From SHLQ01 sp964451305 (GTDB taxonomy: Bacteria; Actinomycetota; Acidimicrobiia; Acidimicrobiales; SHLQ01): 64,000 nucleotides of DNA. The notes under the pieces were generated by a model. It was given only the letters and a program-made list of their open reading frames with translations. It made no database searches and was not told the DNA's origin. The stretch lies in NCBI GenBank assembly GCA_964451305.1, contig CAYVHV010000004.1:62001-126000 (forward strand), given 5' to 3'. The position numbers were made by a program, and so were the translations under genes. The stretch's first letter is position 1. The number at the start of each line of letters is the position of its first letter. Positions 40,367-49,782 of the stretch are shown one piece after another.

Positions 40367-42232
40367 GTGGAGGTGAACACCACGACCCGTATCCGGTCCC
40401 TTCTCGTCCTCCTTGCGCTCGCCTCCGGGCTCCTGGTCTTTAGCCTCGGCTCGGCGACGACGATGCCGCTCACGCCTGAACTCACCTTCAGCGAGCTCGA
40501 TGCAGCGATCGATAACGGCCGGGTCGTGAGTGTCGAATTCACCGAGGGCTCGAGCAGGGTCGAGGGCATGCTTTCCGATGGCACGCGCTTTGAAACCGTG
40601 CTTCCGCCTCTGACCTCGGGCGTCTTTGCGCAAGATCTGATCGCGAACGCTGACTCGGTAGAGGTCTCGACGAACGCCCGCTCGGGTGGAACGAACTGGC
40701 TCGCCGTCATTGGAACGATCGCTCCGCTGATCTTGATGATCCTGCTGGTCTGGATCATCTTCACCCGAATCAGTGGCGGAAAGTCAGCGAGCAAGAAGTT
40801 CACCGCCAAGACCCGGAAGAAGCAAAGTGATTTGCAAGAGGTCACGTTCGCCGATGTTGCCGGTGCCGATGAGGCGGTCCTCGAACTGAGCGAGATTCGT
40901 GAGTTTCTGACCGACCCGGATCGCTTCCGGGAGATCGGTGCGAAGATCCCAAAGGGTGTCTTGCTGTACGGCCCTCCCGGAACCGGAAAGACACTCCTCG
41001 CACGTGCCGTCGCTGGTGAGGCCGGCGTTCCGTTCTTCACGTTGGCGGGTTCAGACTTCGTCGAGATGTTCGCCGGTGTCGGTGCGAGTCGTGTCCGAGA
41101 CCTCTTCGAGGAGGCTCGCAAAGAAGCTCCAGCGATTATCTTCGTCGATGAAATCGACGCGGTCGGTCGTCATCGCGGAGGCAGCGCCGTTGCCGGCAAC
41201 GAAGAGCGCGAGCAGACGCTCAATCAGTTGCTCGTTGAAATGGATGGTTTCGACGTCGACACCGGCGTGATCTTCATCGCCGCGACAAACCGTCCCGACG
41301 TGCTCGACCAAGCACTGCTGCGCCCGGGCAGATTTGATCGCCAGGTCGCTGTTGACAAGCCCGACCTCGTTGGCCGTCGTCAGATCGTGTCGGTGCATGC
41401 GAAGGGCAAGCCACTCGGTCCCGACGCTGATCCCGAGACCATCGCCCGCCGAACACCAGGCTTTACCGGTGCCGACATTGCGAACCTGCTCAACGAAGCA
41501 GCGCTGCTCGCTGCTCGCCGTCGTATTCCGGTCATTGGCCAACGTGAGATCGACGACGCACTCGATCGAGTGATCGCTGGACCAGAACGGGCAACCACGA
41601 CACTTTCGGACAAAGAAAAGCAGATCATTGCCTATCACGAGGCCGGACACGCCCTCGTCGGCCACGTTCTCCCCAACGCCGATCCCATTCACAAGGTGTC
41701 GATCATCGCTCGTGGCAAGGCACTTGGATGGACCCTGTCACTCCCCGACAAGGACAAGGTTCTTCGAAGTCAATCCGAATTGGGCGATGAAATGGCGATG
41801 CTCCTCGGAGGCCGTATTGCCGAGGAACTCATCTTTGGCGAACCAACGACGGGCGCAGCCAACGACATCGAGATCGTGACCGGCATTGCCCGATCCATGG
41901 TCACCGAATACGCCATGAGCGCAGACCTCGGGCTACAGAAGTTTGGTCAAGGGATCGGTGAGGTATACAACTCGTCAACGGCGCAGAACTACTCCGACGG
42001 TATGGCTCAAAAGATCGACGATGAGATCCGCCAACTCGTCGACAACGCTGCGAGCGAGGCCCGAGAGATCCTCACACTGCATCGGAACGTTCTCGATCGA
42101 ATGGCGGCGGAGTTGATGGAACACGAGACGCTCGACAAAGAGGCGCTCGCGCAGATCTTCGCAGGGCTTACGCCGGTGTCGGCCAACGTGTCTGGAGCGA
42201 GCTCCGGTTTGGATCTTCGCCACCTCAGCTAG
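40367..42232 (+). CDS. ftsH: ATP-dependent zinc metalloprotease FtsH
   Basis: 621 residues. Membrane helices at about 9-28 and 110-132 bracket a short periplasmic domain. AAA module: Walker A GPPGTGKT (202-209), FVDEID, second region of homology ATNRPDVLDQALLRPGRFDR. Protease: HEAGH (424-428) with a distal acidic zinc ligand in TTGAANDIEI. It degrades membrane and short-lived cytosolic proteins as a hexamer. Start GTG 40367. The upstream 115 bases contain a short inverted repeat (40341-40345 with 40353-40357) that may be regulatory. Confidence 0.96.
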   Translation: MEVNTTTRIRSLLVLLALASGLLVFSLGSATTMPLTPELTFSELDAAIDNGRVVSVEFTEGSSRVEGMLSDGTRFETVLPPLTSGVFAQDLIANADSVEVSTNARSGGTNWLAVIGTIAPLILMILLVWIIFTRISGGKSASKKFTAKTRKKQSDLQEVTFADVAGADEAVLELSEIREFLTDPDRFREIGAKIPKGVLLYGPPGTGKTLLARAVAGEAGVPFFTLAGSDFVEMFAGVGASRVRDLFEEARKEAPAIIFVDEIDAVGRHRGGSAVAGNEEREQTLNQLLVEMDGFDVDTGVIFIAATNRPDVLDQALLRPGRFDRQVAVDKPDLVGRRQIVSVHAKGKPLGPDADPETIARRTPGFTGADIANLLNEAALLAARRRIPVIGQREIDDALDRVIAGPERATTTLSDKEKQIIAYHEAGHALVGHVLPNADPIHKVSIIARGKALGWTLSLPDKDKVLRSQSELGDEMAMLLGGRIAEELIFGEPTTGAANDIEIVTGIARSMVTEYAMSADLGLQKFGQGIGEVYNSSTAQNYSDGMAQKIDDEIRQLVDNAASEAREILTLHRNVLDRMAAELMEHETLDKEALAQIFAGLTPVSANVSGASSGLDLRHLS

Positions 42233-42265
42233 CGGGCGAATGAACGAGGCCTGACGGCGCGCTAG
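42229..42265. terminator. Inverted repeat spanning the stops of ftsH and serC
   Basis: CTAGCG (42229-42234) and CGCTAG (42260-42265) form a 6-bp stem that contains the stop codons of both convergent genes. The loop is 25 bases and there is no T-run; weak terminator at best. Confidence 0.3.
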
Positions 42266-43383
42266 TTCAATGCGGCGGCGACATAGTCGACGCAGTTGGT
42301 CAACGCTTCGACATCGCTGGGATCGACGCTGGGCATCAGTGACACTCGCATCTGGTTGCGTCCGAGCTTGCGATAACCCGAGGTATCGAGAATTCCGTTC
42401 GCTCGAAGAACGGCGACAACCGTGTCAGCATCGAGGGCGTCATCGAGGTCGATGGTCGCTACGACGTGGCTTCGGTTTGCTTCGTTCGTCACGAATGGCG
42501 TCGCGAACTCAGAAGCATCCGCCCACCCGTACATGATGGATGCCGACTCGTCTGAGCGGCTCGCAGCGAACTCGAGTCCACCGTTCTCGTTGACCCACTC
42601 GGTGTACTTGAGCGCGAGGTAGATCGTTGCAAGTGCAGGTGTGTTGTAGGTCTGGTCTTTGCGGCTATTGTCCATCGCCGTCTTGAGGTTGAGGATTTCC
42701 GGCACCCATCGGTCGGTCGCGGCGAGCGAATCGATGCGCTCGGTAGCAGCGGGCGAGCACAGCGCCAGCCACAGACCACCGTCGGAGCTAAAGCACTTCT
42801 GAGGTGCGAAGTAGTACGCGTCGGTGTTCGCAGCGTCGAATCGAAGGCCTCCGGCAGCCGACGTGGCGTCGACGAGAACGAGGCCATCGGCATCGGGGCG
42901 TTCGACGGGAAACGATACGCCCGTCGATGTTTCGTTGTGGGGGTAGCAGTAGACGTCGACGTCAGCGTTTGGTTGGAGCGACGGCGCAGTCCCTGGAGCG
43001 CTTTCGATCAGCTGCTGATCGCCGAGGTGCGGAGCGAGGCTCGCTGCCTTTGCGAACTTGCTCGAGAACTCGCCGGAGACGAGGAACTGGCCAGAGCGTT
43101 CGATGAGCCCGAACGTTGCGGCGTCCCAAAAGAGGGTGGCGCCTCCGTTGCCGAGGAGGATCTCATAGCCGTCCGGAGCGTCAAACATTTCGAGGAGACC
43201 GTTGCGGAGGCCAGCGACCGCAAGTTTGACGGTGTCTTGACGATGGCTGGTTCCAAGGAAGTCATCGGCCACGTTCGCTAGCGCAGCTACGGCCTCGGAA
43301 CGGACCTTCGATGGACCTGAGCCGAAGCGTCCGTCTGCGGGGAGCATCGAGGAAGGGATTGTGATGTCTGGGATCGTCGCCAT
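42262..43383 (-). CDS. serC: Phosphoserine aminotransferase SerC
   Basis: 373 residues from ATG 43383 (MATIPDITIPSSMLPADGRFGSGPSKVR), where the conserved FGSGPSKVR start motif begins nearby. FLGTSHRQ, GNGGATLFWDAA, YCYPHNETSTGVSFP and the PLP lysine in YFAPQKCFSSDGG identify the actinobacterial SerC type. It converts 3-phosphohydroxypyruvate to phosphoserine. It is divergent from the aminotransferase gene. The longer reading frame upstream is not conserved and would cover the neighbouring gene. Confidence 0.94.
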   Translation of the reverse strand: MATIPDITIPSSMLPADGRFGSGPSKVRSEAVAALANVADDFLGTSHRQDTVKLAVAGLRNGLLEMFDAPDGYEILLGNGGATLFWDAATFGLIERSGQFLVSGEFSSKFAKAASLAPHLGDQQLIESAPGTAPSLQPNADVDVYCYPHNETSTGVSFPVERPDADGLVLVDATSAAGGLRFDAANTDAYYFAPQKCFSSDGGLWLALCSPAATERIDSLAATDRWVPEILNLKTAMDNSRKDQTYNTPALATIYLALKYTEWVNENGGLEFAASRSDESASIMYGWADASEFATPFVTNEANRSHVVATIDLDDALDADTVVAVLRANGILDTSGYRKLGRNQMRVSLMPSVDPSDVEALTNCVDYVAAALN

Positions 43384-43430
43384 CCCGATAGCTTCGCAGT
43401 GAAACTGCGCGATTGAAACGCGTGATGTCG

Positions 43431-43440
43431 CATGCGCATG
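43431..43440. promoter_or_regulatory. Perfect 10-bp palindrome in the serC/aminotransferase divergent region
   Basis: CATGCGCATG is an exact palindrome midway in the 111 bases between serC (start 43383) and the aminotransferase gene (start 43495). It may be a shared operator, but a 10-mer of this kind can occur by chance. Confidence 0.25.
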
Positions 43441-43494
43441 GGTTTGTGCTGCGACGTTTGTAACACAGTCAAACTCACAAGTTCTGGAGTCTTC

Positions 43495-44688
43495 ATGGGT
43501 GCTCGCATATCGGATCGAATCGGCGCAATTCAGGAATCCGCCACGTTGGCGATCACCGCCAAAGCCAAGGCGCTCAAGGCCGCTGGTGAGCCGGTCATCG
43601 GGTTCGGCGCTGGTGAACCCGATTTCCCAACTCCTCAGGCCGTGGTCGAGGCTGCGATCGCTGCATGCTCGGACCCAGCGAACCACAAGTACACGCCGTC
43701 GAGTGGGTTGCCGGCTCTCCGCGAAGCAATCGCGGCGAAGACCATCCGAGATTCAGGATTCGCCTGCGAAGCAGCAAACGTGTTGGTGACCAACGGTGGA
43801 AAACAGGCTGTTGCGAACAGCTTCGCAGCGATCTGCGATCCCGGTGACGAGGTCATCGTGCCAACCCCGTATTGGACCACTTACCCAGAGGCCATCGCCC
43901 TGACGGGAGCGCGCCATGTCCCGGTGCTTACCTCTGTGGAATCCGGGTTCAAGGCCACGCTCGAACAACTCGAAGCTGCGCGGACCGACAAGACAAAAGC
44001 CCTGTTGTTCGTCTCGCCATCGAACCCGACGGGCGCAATGTACGACCGCGATGAGATCGAAGCGATCGGCCGTTGGGCGGTTGAGAACGACATCTGGGTC
44101 ATCACCGACGAGATCTATGAACACCTCGTCTACGGCGACAACGAGCACCACTCGATGGCAACGCTCGTGCCCGAACTCGCGGACCAGTGCATCATTCTCA
44201 ACGGCGTTGCTAAGACCTACTCAATGACCGGGTGGCGAGTCGGATGGATGATCGCTCCGACCGACATCATCAAGGCTGCAACAAACCTGCAGAGCCACTT
44301 CACGAGCAACGTGAACAACATTGCCCAGAAGGCGGCGCTCACCGCGGTATCAGGCCCACTGGACGCGGTGGTTGAAATGCGCTCGGCCTTCGACCGACGC
44401 CGTCAGACCATGTACTCGATGCTCTCGTCGATCGACGGGGTGCAGATCGCCGAGCCGCAGGGAGCGTTCTACGCCTATCCGAGTTTCGAAGGCTTCTTGG
44501 GACAAGAGATCAAGGGCTACCAGATCGACTCGACCCTCGACCTCGCCGCCGCGCTCCTCGAAGAATCGAAGGTCGCGATCGTTCCCGGTGAGGCGTTCGG
44601 GGTCGGTGGGGCTGCTCGGCTCTCGTTCGCACTCGGTGACGATGACCTTGTCGAAGGTGTGCAGCGCATAGTCGATTTCCTGGCCTAG
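43495..44688 (+). CDS. Aspartate aminotransferase-family PLP enzyme (class I)
   Basis: 397 residues from ATG 43495 with GGAG five bases upstream. Class I fold: GFGAGEPDFPTPQ, the YTPSSGLPALREAI block, SPSNPTGAMYDRDE, ITDEIYEHLVYG, PLP lysine in NGVAKTYSMTGWRVGW (near residue 239) and the C-terminal arginine in ARLSFAL. Closest to the Ib aspartate aminotransferases, which move amino groups between aspartate and 2-oxoglutarate. It may also act on prephenate, as some Ib members do. Confidence 0.9.
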   Translation: MGARISDRIGAIQESATLAITAKAKALKAAGEPVIGFGAGEPDFPTPQAVVEAAIAACSDPANHKYTPSSGLPALREAIAAKTIRDSGFACEAANVLVTNGGKQAVANSFAAICDPGDEVIVPTPYWTTYPEAIALTGARHVPVLTSVESGFKATLEQLEAARTDKTKALLFVSPSNPTGAMYDRDEIEAIGRWAVENDIWVITDEIYEHLVYGDNEHHSMATLVPELADQCIILNGVAKTYSMTGWRVGWMIAPTDIIKAATNLQSHFTSNVNNIAQKAALTAVSGPLDAVVEMRSAFDRRRQTMYSMLSSIDGVQIAEPQGAFYAYPSFEGFLGQEIKGYQIDSTLDLAAALLEESKVAIVPGEAFGVGGAARLSFALGDDDLVEGVQRIVDFLA

Positions 44689-44701
44689 ATAGGGTTGGGG
44701 A

Positions 44702-46579
44702 ATGATCGATTCTCCAATTACACCGCAGCTGCTCGTCTCAGGAGCTGTTGGTATTTCCGAGGTCGTCGTCGACGGCAACGACATCTATTGGGCTGAATCG
44801 AGACCGAGTGAGGGTGGTCGGACCGCGCTCATGATGGCGGTTGCGTCACCTCTCGGTGCGATGACCGTCTCGGAGATCACCGGCCGAGATGTCAACGTCC
44901 GCACTCGCGTCCATGAGTATGGCGGGGGAGCATGGTGGGTTGCTGATGGTCGGGTGGTGTTCTCCGATGATGCACGGGGAGGAGAGCTCTTTACCTTCGA
45001 CGTCGAGTCGAGGGCCGAGACACAGCTCACGTCCTCGGGCTATCGCTACGCAGACGGCCGTCTCAGCCCCGATGGCCAATGGTTTGTCTCGGTTCGTGAA
45101 CGTCACGATGGTTCTGGTGATCAGACCGTTGTCAACGAAGTGGTGGCGGTCAGTACCGATGGGCAGGGCACCGAGCTCGTCTTGCTCAGCTCGCACGACT
45201 TCTACTCGTCGCCACGGTTCGGTCTCGGCGGTCAGCTCGTCTGCGTCGCGTGGAATCATCCGAACATGCCGTGGGACTCGACGGAGTTGCAACTGATCGA
45301 ACCGGTTTGGCTCGACGGCGACCCCGAGCCGCCCATCCGCTCTCTGCGCTCAGAGGACGGGGAGCCCGAGTCCATCGTGGAGCCGGGCTGGACCTTCGAT
45401 GGCCGCTTGCTGGCGGTCAGCGATCGCTCGAATTGGTGGAACCTCTTCGAGGTCGACACGAGCTCGGGTTCGGTGCAACCCGTCATCGAGGGCGACTTCG
45501 AGATTGCAACCCCGGGCTGGGTGTTCGGGTTGTCCAGATGGTGCGAGATCGCAGATGGGATTGTTCTCGTTGCCGGAACAGCGCACGGTGACACGATTGG
45601 GTTCCCGAACGGGTATGTCGAAGATCGCCACACGTCGGTGAGTTCGATTCGCGCATTGTCCGATGGCCGGGTTGCCTACGTCGGTGCGTCGTACTCCGAG
45701 GAGAGCGCTGTCTGGGTGCACGACGGGTCGACGGCGACTCGGGTGTCTACCCCTCGCGACCTCGGACTCGATCCGAGTTTGTTCGCCGAGCCCGAGCTGA
45801 TCACCGTCGACAGCTCCCGGATCGACTCATCGTTGCCTCCCGGGACCACCACCCACGCGCTCTTCTATGCTCCCGCGCCCGCCGACGGGCAGGAACGGGT
45901 CGGACCATGCCCACTGCTCGTCTTGGTGCACGGTGGGCCAACAGCGGCGGCCCGACGTCAACTCGATCTGTCGATCCGCTACTGGACCAGTCGGGGCATT
46001 GCCGTTGCCGCAGTCGACTATCGGGGCTCGACGTTGTACGGGCGGATCTATCGAAACGAACTTCGGGGTGAGTGGGGGGTCGCCGACGTCGTCGATTGTG
46101 TCGCGGTTGCTCAACACCTCGCCGATGCTGGCCAGGTCGACCCCGACGCCATGATCATTCAAGGCGGTAGCGCAGGTGGCCTCACCGTGTTGAACGCCGT
46201 CGCAAAGCACGACGTGTTCAGTGCGGGAATTAGCCGCTACGGCGTCACCGACCTTCGCGCACTGGCAACCGACACGCACAAGTTCGAAGCTCGGTACCTC
46301 GACGGCCTCGTGGGTGTCTGGCCAGACGATAAACAGGTGTACATCGATCGGTCACCAATGTCGTACCCCGACGAGATTTCGGTGCCGATGTTGATCCTGC
46401 AAGGGTCCGAAGACAACGTCGTCCCACCGAGCCAATCCGAGGCGATCGTGGACGCGCTCCGGTCGAATAACGTCCCGGTGACCTATCACTTGTACGACGG
46501 CGAAGGGCACGGATTCCGTTCGGCCGAGACGATCGTGGCGGTGCTCGCCGCTACCGAGTTGTTCATCAACGGGTTGTAG
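44702..46579 (+). CDS. S9 family peptidase (prolyl oligopeptidase/acylaminoacyl peptidase type)
   Basis: 625 residues without a clear signal peptide. The first 350 residues form a beta-propeller (repeated SPDGQWFVSV-like blades); the last 260 are the alpha/beta hydrolase. The triad is serine in QGGSAGGLTV (about 489), aspartate in LQGSEDNVVPP (about 571) and histidine in GEGHGFR (about 603). The family cuts short peptides after internal bonds or removes N-terminal dipeptides. It lies 13 bases after the aminotransferase gene and is probably in the same transcript. Confidence 0.92.
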   Translation: MIDSPITPQLLVSGAVGISEVVVDGNDIYWAESRPSEGGRTALMMAVASPLGAMTVSEITGRDVNVRTRVHEYGGGAWWVADGRVVFSDDARGGELFTFDVESRAETQLTSSGYRYADGRLSPDGQWFVSVRERHDGSGDQTVVNEVVAVSTDGQGTELVLLSSHDFYSSPRFGLGGQLVCVAWNHPNMPWDSTELQLIEPVWLDGDPEPPIRSLRSEDGEPESIVEPGWTFDGRLLAVSDRSNWWNLFEVDTSSGSVQPVIEGDFEIATPGWVFGLSRWCEIADGIVLVAGTAHGDTIGFPNGYVEDRHTSVSSIRALSDGRVAYVGASYSEESAVWVHDGSTATRVSTPRDLGLDPSLFAEPELITVDSSRIDSSLPPGTTTHALFYAPAPADGQERVGPCPLLVLVHGGPTAAARRQLDLSIRYWTSRGIAVAAVDYRGSTLYGRIYRNELRGEWGVADVVDCVAVAQHLADAGQVDPDAMIIQGGSAGGLTVLNAVAKHDVFSAGISRYGVTDLRALATDTHKFEARYLDGLVGVWPDDKQVYIDRSPMSYPDEISVPMLILQGSEDNVVPPSQSEAIVDALRSNNVPVTYHLYDGEGHGFRSAETIVAVLAATELFINGL

Positions 46580-46931
46580 AGAACTCGTAACGTTCCATCG
46601 AGATCCTCATGGTTCACGTTAACGACCGCACGTCATTTCGGCGGAAGTGCAGGATTCTCAGGGAAATTGAGAAATATTCTTTTGAGGCGAACGACCCTTA
46701 CCGTCAACTACATAGCGTGACCAAGAAGGCGGAGTGTGCACAAAGGGTGGTTTCCCGATGTGCAGTAAATCATTGGGTGGGAGTGATTTACGCGTGCCGT
46801 TGCCGCATATCTCCGCGACGTCGAACGGCGGCCGATGGTACCCGCCGGTGGCAAATTGCACAGGGAACGAACTGGCGGCAGTAGTGCTTTGACCCTTACA
46901 GTTCTATGACGCCTGATCTAAGGAGGCCCTC
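46580..46931. other. 352-base intergenic leader before the phosphatase/kinase/nucleotidyltransferase operon
   Basis: No convincing gene. It holds a 7-bp hairpin (46766-46772 with 46784-46790), a T/A-rich patch near 46660-46690 and, at the end, a strong ribosome site AAGGAGG (46919-46925) six bases before the GTG at 46932. A weak 91-codon frame (46609-46884) is rich in Arg and Cys and lacks a ribosome site. The length would suit a promoter plus a 5' leader. Confidence 0.5.
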
Positions 46932-47762
46932 GTGCGATACTTCGCCGACGTAGCCGTAGAAGCCGCCACACTCGCTGGTCAACTCCTCGTACGGAACTTT
47001 CGAAACCACCAAGCTTCCGTGTACGGAGATGACATTATCTCGGTAGCAAACCGAAGCCTGTCGAAAGAGATCACCTCATCGAACGACTACGACGCTGACA
47101 AGATCATCATCGACCTCATCACGTCGCGTTGCCCCGACCATGACATCCTCACCGAGGAGACGGGTCACATCGACAACGGAAGCCCATACAAGTGGATCAT
47201 CGATCCGCTCGACGGCAGCAGCAACTTCTTGAACCACAACCCGTTCTTTGCAGTGTCGATTGCGCTCGCCTACGAGGACGTGCCAATCACCGGTGTCATC
47301 TTCTCGCCGTTCCTCGAAGAGATGGTCGTTGCCCGTAGGGATCAGGGCTGCACGGTCAATGGCCGACCAGTCCATGTCTCGACGACGCCAAACCTCGACA
47401 AGACATATGTCGTTGGTTGTCCCGGTGGAGAGAAGAACAACGTCCGCTTTGCTGAGATGGAGTACGCGCTCCACCAGCAGATCAAGGATTTCCGCAAGAT
47501 CGGATCAGCAGCGATCGAGTGCTACATGGTCGCCGCAGGCCGGGTCGATGCATTCACCACGCTCAACATCTCCCCGTGGGACGTTGCAGCTGGAGTTCTC
47601 GCAACCGAAGAGGCGGGCGGTCGTGTGACCGACTTCCATGGCGAGCCATGGACGCTTAACAAGACCGACCTTCTCGTCTCGAACGGACTCGTGCACGACG
47701 CGCTCCTCGCCGAGCTGCACAGCGCAGAGGTGCCGCAAAAGGCCGAGACGCTCGCTCCCTAG
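46932..47762 (+). CDS. Inositol monophosphatase family phosphatase
   Basis: 276 residues, GTG start behind AAGGAGG. The lithium-sensitive phosphatase metal site is present: EE in ILTEETGH (about 75-78), DPLDGSSN (about 92-99) and the W-D pair in SPWDVAAG (about 215). The family dephosphorylates inositol phosphates, histidinol phosphate, fructose bisphosphate or nucleotides such as PAP. First gene of a four-gene operon with a sugar kinase, a nucleotidyltransferase and a glycosyltransferase, so a phosphosugar substrate is more likely here than inositol phosphate. Confidence 0.9.
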   Translation: MRYFADVAVEAATLAGQLLVRNFRNHQASVYGDDIISVANRSLSKEITSSNDYDADKIIIDLITSRCPDHDILTEETGHIDNGSPYKWIIDPLDGSSNFLNHNPFFAVSIALAYEDVPITGVIFSPFLEEMVVARRDQGCTVNGRPVHVSTTPNLDKTYVVGCPGGEKNNVRFAEMEYALHQQIKDFRKIGSAAIECYMVAAGRVDAFTTLNISPWDVAAGVLATEEAGGRVTDFHGEPWTLNKTDLLVSNGLVHDALLAELHSAEVPQKAETLAP

Positions 47763-47771
47763 TAGCGCCCG

Positions 47772-49013
47772 ATGTATCAGATCCTCGACCGGGACTCACT
47801 CCCCGGGTACCTCGCAAGCATTCCAGAAGTCGTTGCAGTTCTCGGCGACGAACCAGATCCCGAGATTCTTGAGATCGGCGACGGAAACCTCAACTTCGTG
47901 TACCGGGTTACCAACCCGTTGGACTCGTCGAAGGCGGTCATTGTCAAGCAAGCCGTTCCGTATCTGCGAATGGTCGGCGAGGAATGGCCGCTCGGGCGCG
48001 ACCGGATGACATACGAAATTCGCGCACTTCAGCTCTACAACGAGCTGGTGCCCGAGCTCGTGCCGCGCATTCATCACGCTGACGAGGAGATGAGTACGCT
48101 CGTCATGCAGTACCTCGATGATCACCTGATCTTGCGATTGGGGATGATCGACGCGGTGACGTATCCCAAGGTTGCCGAGCACATTGGCCTGTTCATGGCC
48201 GAGACGCTCTTCCGTACGAGCGCATGGTCGATGGCGAGCGAAGAGCGCCGCCAACTTATGGATCGGTTCACGCTGAACGCCGAGCTGTGCAAGCTCACCG
48301 AGGAGTTCATCTTTACGTTCCCCTACATGGAACATGAGTCGAACTATTCGAATCCAGCGACCGACCAATGGGCGCGTGAGAACATTCATACCGACACGCA
48401 GTACAAGCTCGATGTGCTCGAGTTCAAAGACCTCTTTTTGGCCAAAGCCGACGCACTCCTGCACGCGGATCTTCACACCGGCTCGCTCATGGTCAACCAG
48501 GCCGAGAGCTATGTCATCGATATGGAGTTCGCGTACTTCGGTCCGTTCGGATTCGATGTTGGCAAGGTCATCTCAAACTTCTTGCTCTCCTGTACCTCGC
48601 ATCTGTACCGATCCGGTGGGGCCGAGTACCGGTCGTGGCTGATCGACCAGATCGAAGTGATTTGGACGACGTTCGCAACGCGCTTCGACGAGCTATGGGT
48701 CGCCGCTGGTGATTCGGCCATGCTCGTCGACGGTCTCCTTACTGCCGAGGAGTTCTCGACTCTTCGAAGCCAATTCATGGTCGAGCTTCTCCGTGAATCT
48801 GCAGGATTTGCTGCCTGCTCGATGGCGCGTCGGACGCTCGGCATCGCTGGCGTTGCCGACATACGTGACATCGAGGACCTCGACATTCGTTCGACCCTCG
48901 AAATCTCAAACCTGAAACTGAGCAAACAGTTGATGGCGCAACGCAATGAGCTGTCGTCGATCGACGATCTACTCGCAGTCGTGCGGGCCCACTTCGCACA
49001 ACCAATCCTTTAG
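47772..49013 (+). CDS. S-methyl-5-thioribose kinase family protein (MtnK-like, APH fold)
   Basis: 413 residues, the normal MtnK length. Family marks: IGDGNLNFVYRV (35-46), VIVKQAVPYLRMVGEEWPL (nucleotide lysine near 59), catalytic HADLHTGS (231-238, where most members have HGDLHTGS) and the metal pair IDMEF (249-253) followed by GPFGFDVG. MtnK phosphorylates the anomeric hydroxyl of methylthioribose, giving the 1-phosphate used in methionine salvage. No mtnA, mtnB or mtnD is nearby. The next gene is a sugar-1-phosphate nucleotidyltransferase, which would use just such a product. Nine bases from the phosphatase gene and eight from the next. Confidence 0.85.
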   Translation: MYQILDRDSLPGYLASIPEVVAVLGDEPDPEILEIGDGNLNFVYRVTNPLDSSKAVIVKQAVPYLRMVGEEWPLGRDRMTYEIRALQLYNELVPELVPRIHHADEEMSTLVMQYLDDHLILRLGMIDAVTYPKVAEHIGLFMAETLFRTSAWSMASEERRQLMDRFTLNAELCKLTEEFIFTFPYMEHESNYSNPATDQWARENIHTDTQYKLDVLEFKDLFLAKADALLHADLHTGSLMVNQAESYVIDMEFAYFGPFGFDVGKVISNFLLSCTSHLYRSGGAEYRSWLIDQIEVIWTTFATRFDELWVAAGDSAMLVDGLLTAEEFSTLRSQFMVELLRESAGFAACSMARRTLGIAGVADIRDIEDLDIRSTLEISNLKLSKQLMAQRNELSSIDDLLAVVRAHFAQPIL

Positions 49014-49021
49014 GAAAAAAC

Positions 49022-49780
49022 GTGTCAGACAAACTCATCGGAATCATTCCTGCAGCAGGAAGTGGTATCCGTGCCCGCCCATACACCTACGAGATGCACA
49101 AGGGCATGTTTCTTATCGATGGGAAGCCCAACATCGAACGGCACATCGACTCGATGCGTGATGACATGGGGATCGAAGAGATCGTCATCGTCCTCGGCTA
49201 CATGGGTGAGAGCATCCAAGAGCACTTCGGTGACGGGTCAGACTTCGGCGTCCGCCTCCACTTCGTCGAGAACCACCATCTCGATAAGGGTTGGGCGTGG
49301 TCGGTGCTGCTCGCCAAGCCATTCATGGCTGGCCGTCACGGTCTCGTCACCTTGGCTGACGAGTTCTACCTCGACACCAACATCGGTGACATCTCAACCG
49401 TCGACTACGAGGCGTACAGCGCCGTCGTTGCGATGAAACCCGTCGAGGACAAGGAACTCATCAAGAAGAACTTCTCTGTCGAGCGCGATGGCGACCGGGT
49501 TGTTCGCCTTGTCGAGAACCCGGTATCGACTCCGAACAATCTTCTCGGTATGGCGACCTTTGTCATCCGCCCCGACGTTCTCGTCGAATTGGAGATGGCA
49601 TTCGACGGTGGGCGACCAACCCTCGACTTCGTGACGTTTGTCGACGACCTCATTCGCAAGGGTCACGAAGTTGCTGCCTTTGACGTCGACGGTGAATACA
49701 TTAACCTCAACGATGTCGCGAGCCTCGAAGCGGCCCAAGACGCTGCGATCCGTAGCAGGCTCATGGGAGAATCTGAGTAG
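49022..49780 (+). CDS. Sugar-1-phosphate nucleotidyltransferase
   Basis: 252 residues with GTG start behind AGGA. The NTP-transferase signature begins at residue 9: PAAGSGIRARPYTYEMHKGM (G13, G15, R17, K27). ENHHLDKGWAWSVLLAKP and LADEFYLD supply the substrate loop and the metal aspartate. The RmlA/GlmU-like fold couples an NTP to a sugar 1-phosphate, giving an NDP-sugar and pyrophosphate. The C-terminal regulatory or left-handed helix domain of larger relatives is absent. Its position directly after the anomeric kinase points to activation of that kinase's product. Confidence 0.85.
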   Translation: MSDKLIGIIPAAGSGIRARPYTYEMHKGMFLIDGKPNIERHIDSMRDDMGIEEIVIVLGYMGESIQEHFGDGSDFGVRLHFVENHHLDKGWAWSVLLAKPFMAGRHGLVTLADEFYLDTNIGDISTVDYEAYSAVVAMKPVEDKELIKKNFSVERDGDRVVRLVENPVSTPNNLLGMATFVIRPDVLVELEMAFDGGRPTLDFVTFVDDLIRKGHEVAAFDVDGEYINLNDVASLEAAQDAAIRSRLMGESE

Positions 49781-49782
49781 AG

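Noticed and set aside
43384..43686. 101-residue N-terminal extension of SerC
   Set aside because: It overlaps the divergent aminotransferase gene and its promoter; the conserved SerC start is at 43383.
46609..46884. 91-codon frame in the leader of the phosphatase operon
   Set aside because: Arg/Cys-rich, no ribosome site, no familiar motif; left as non-coding.
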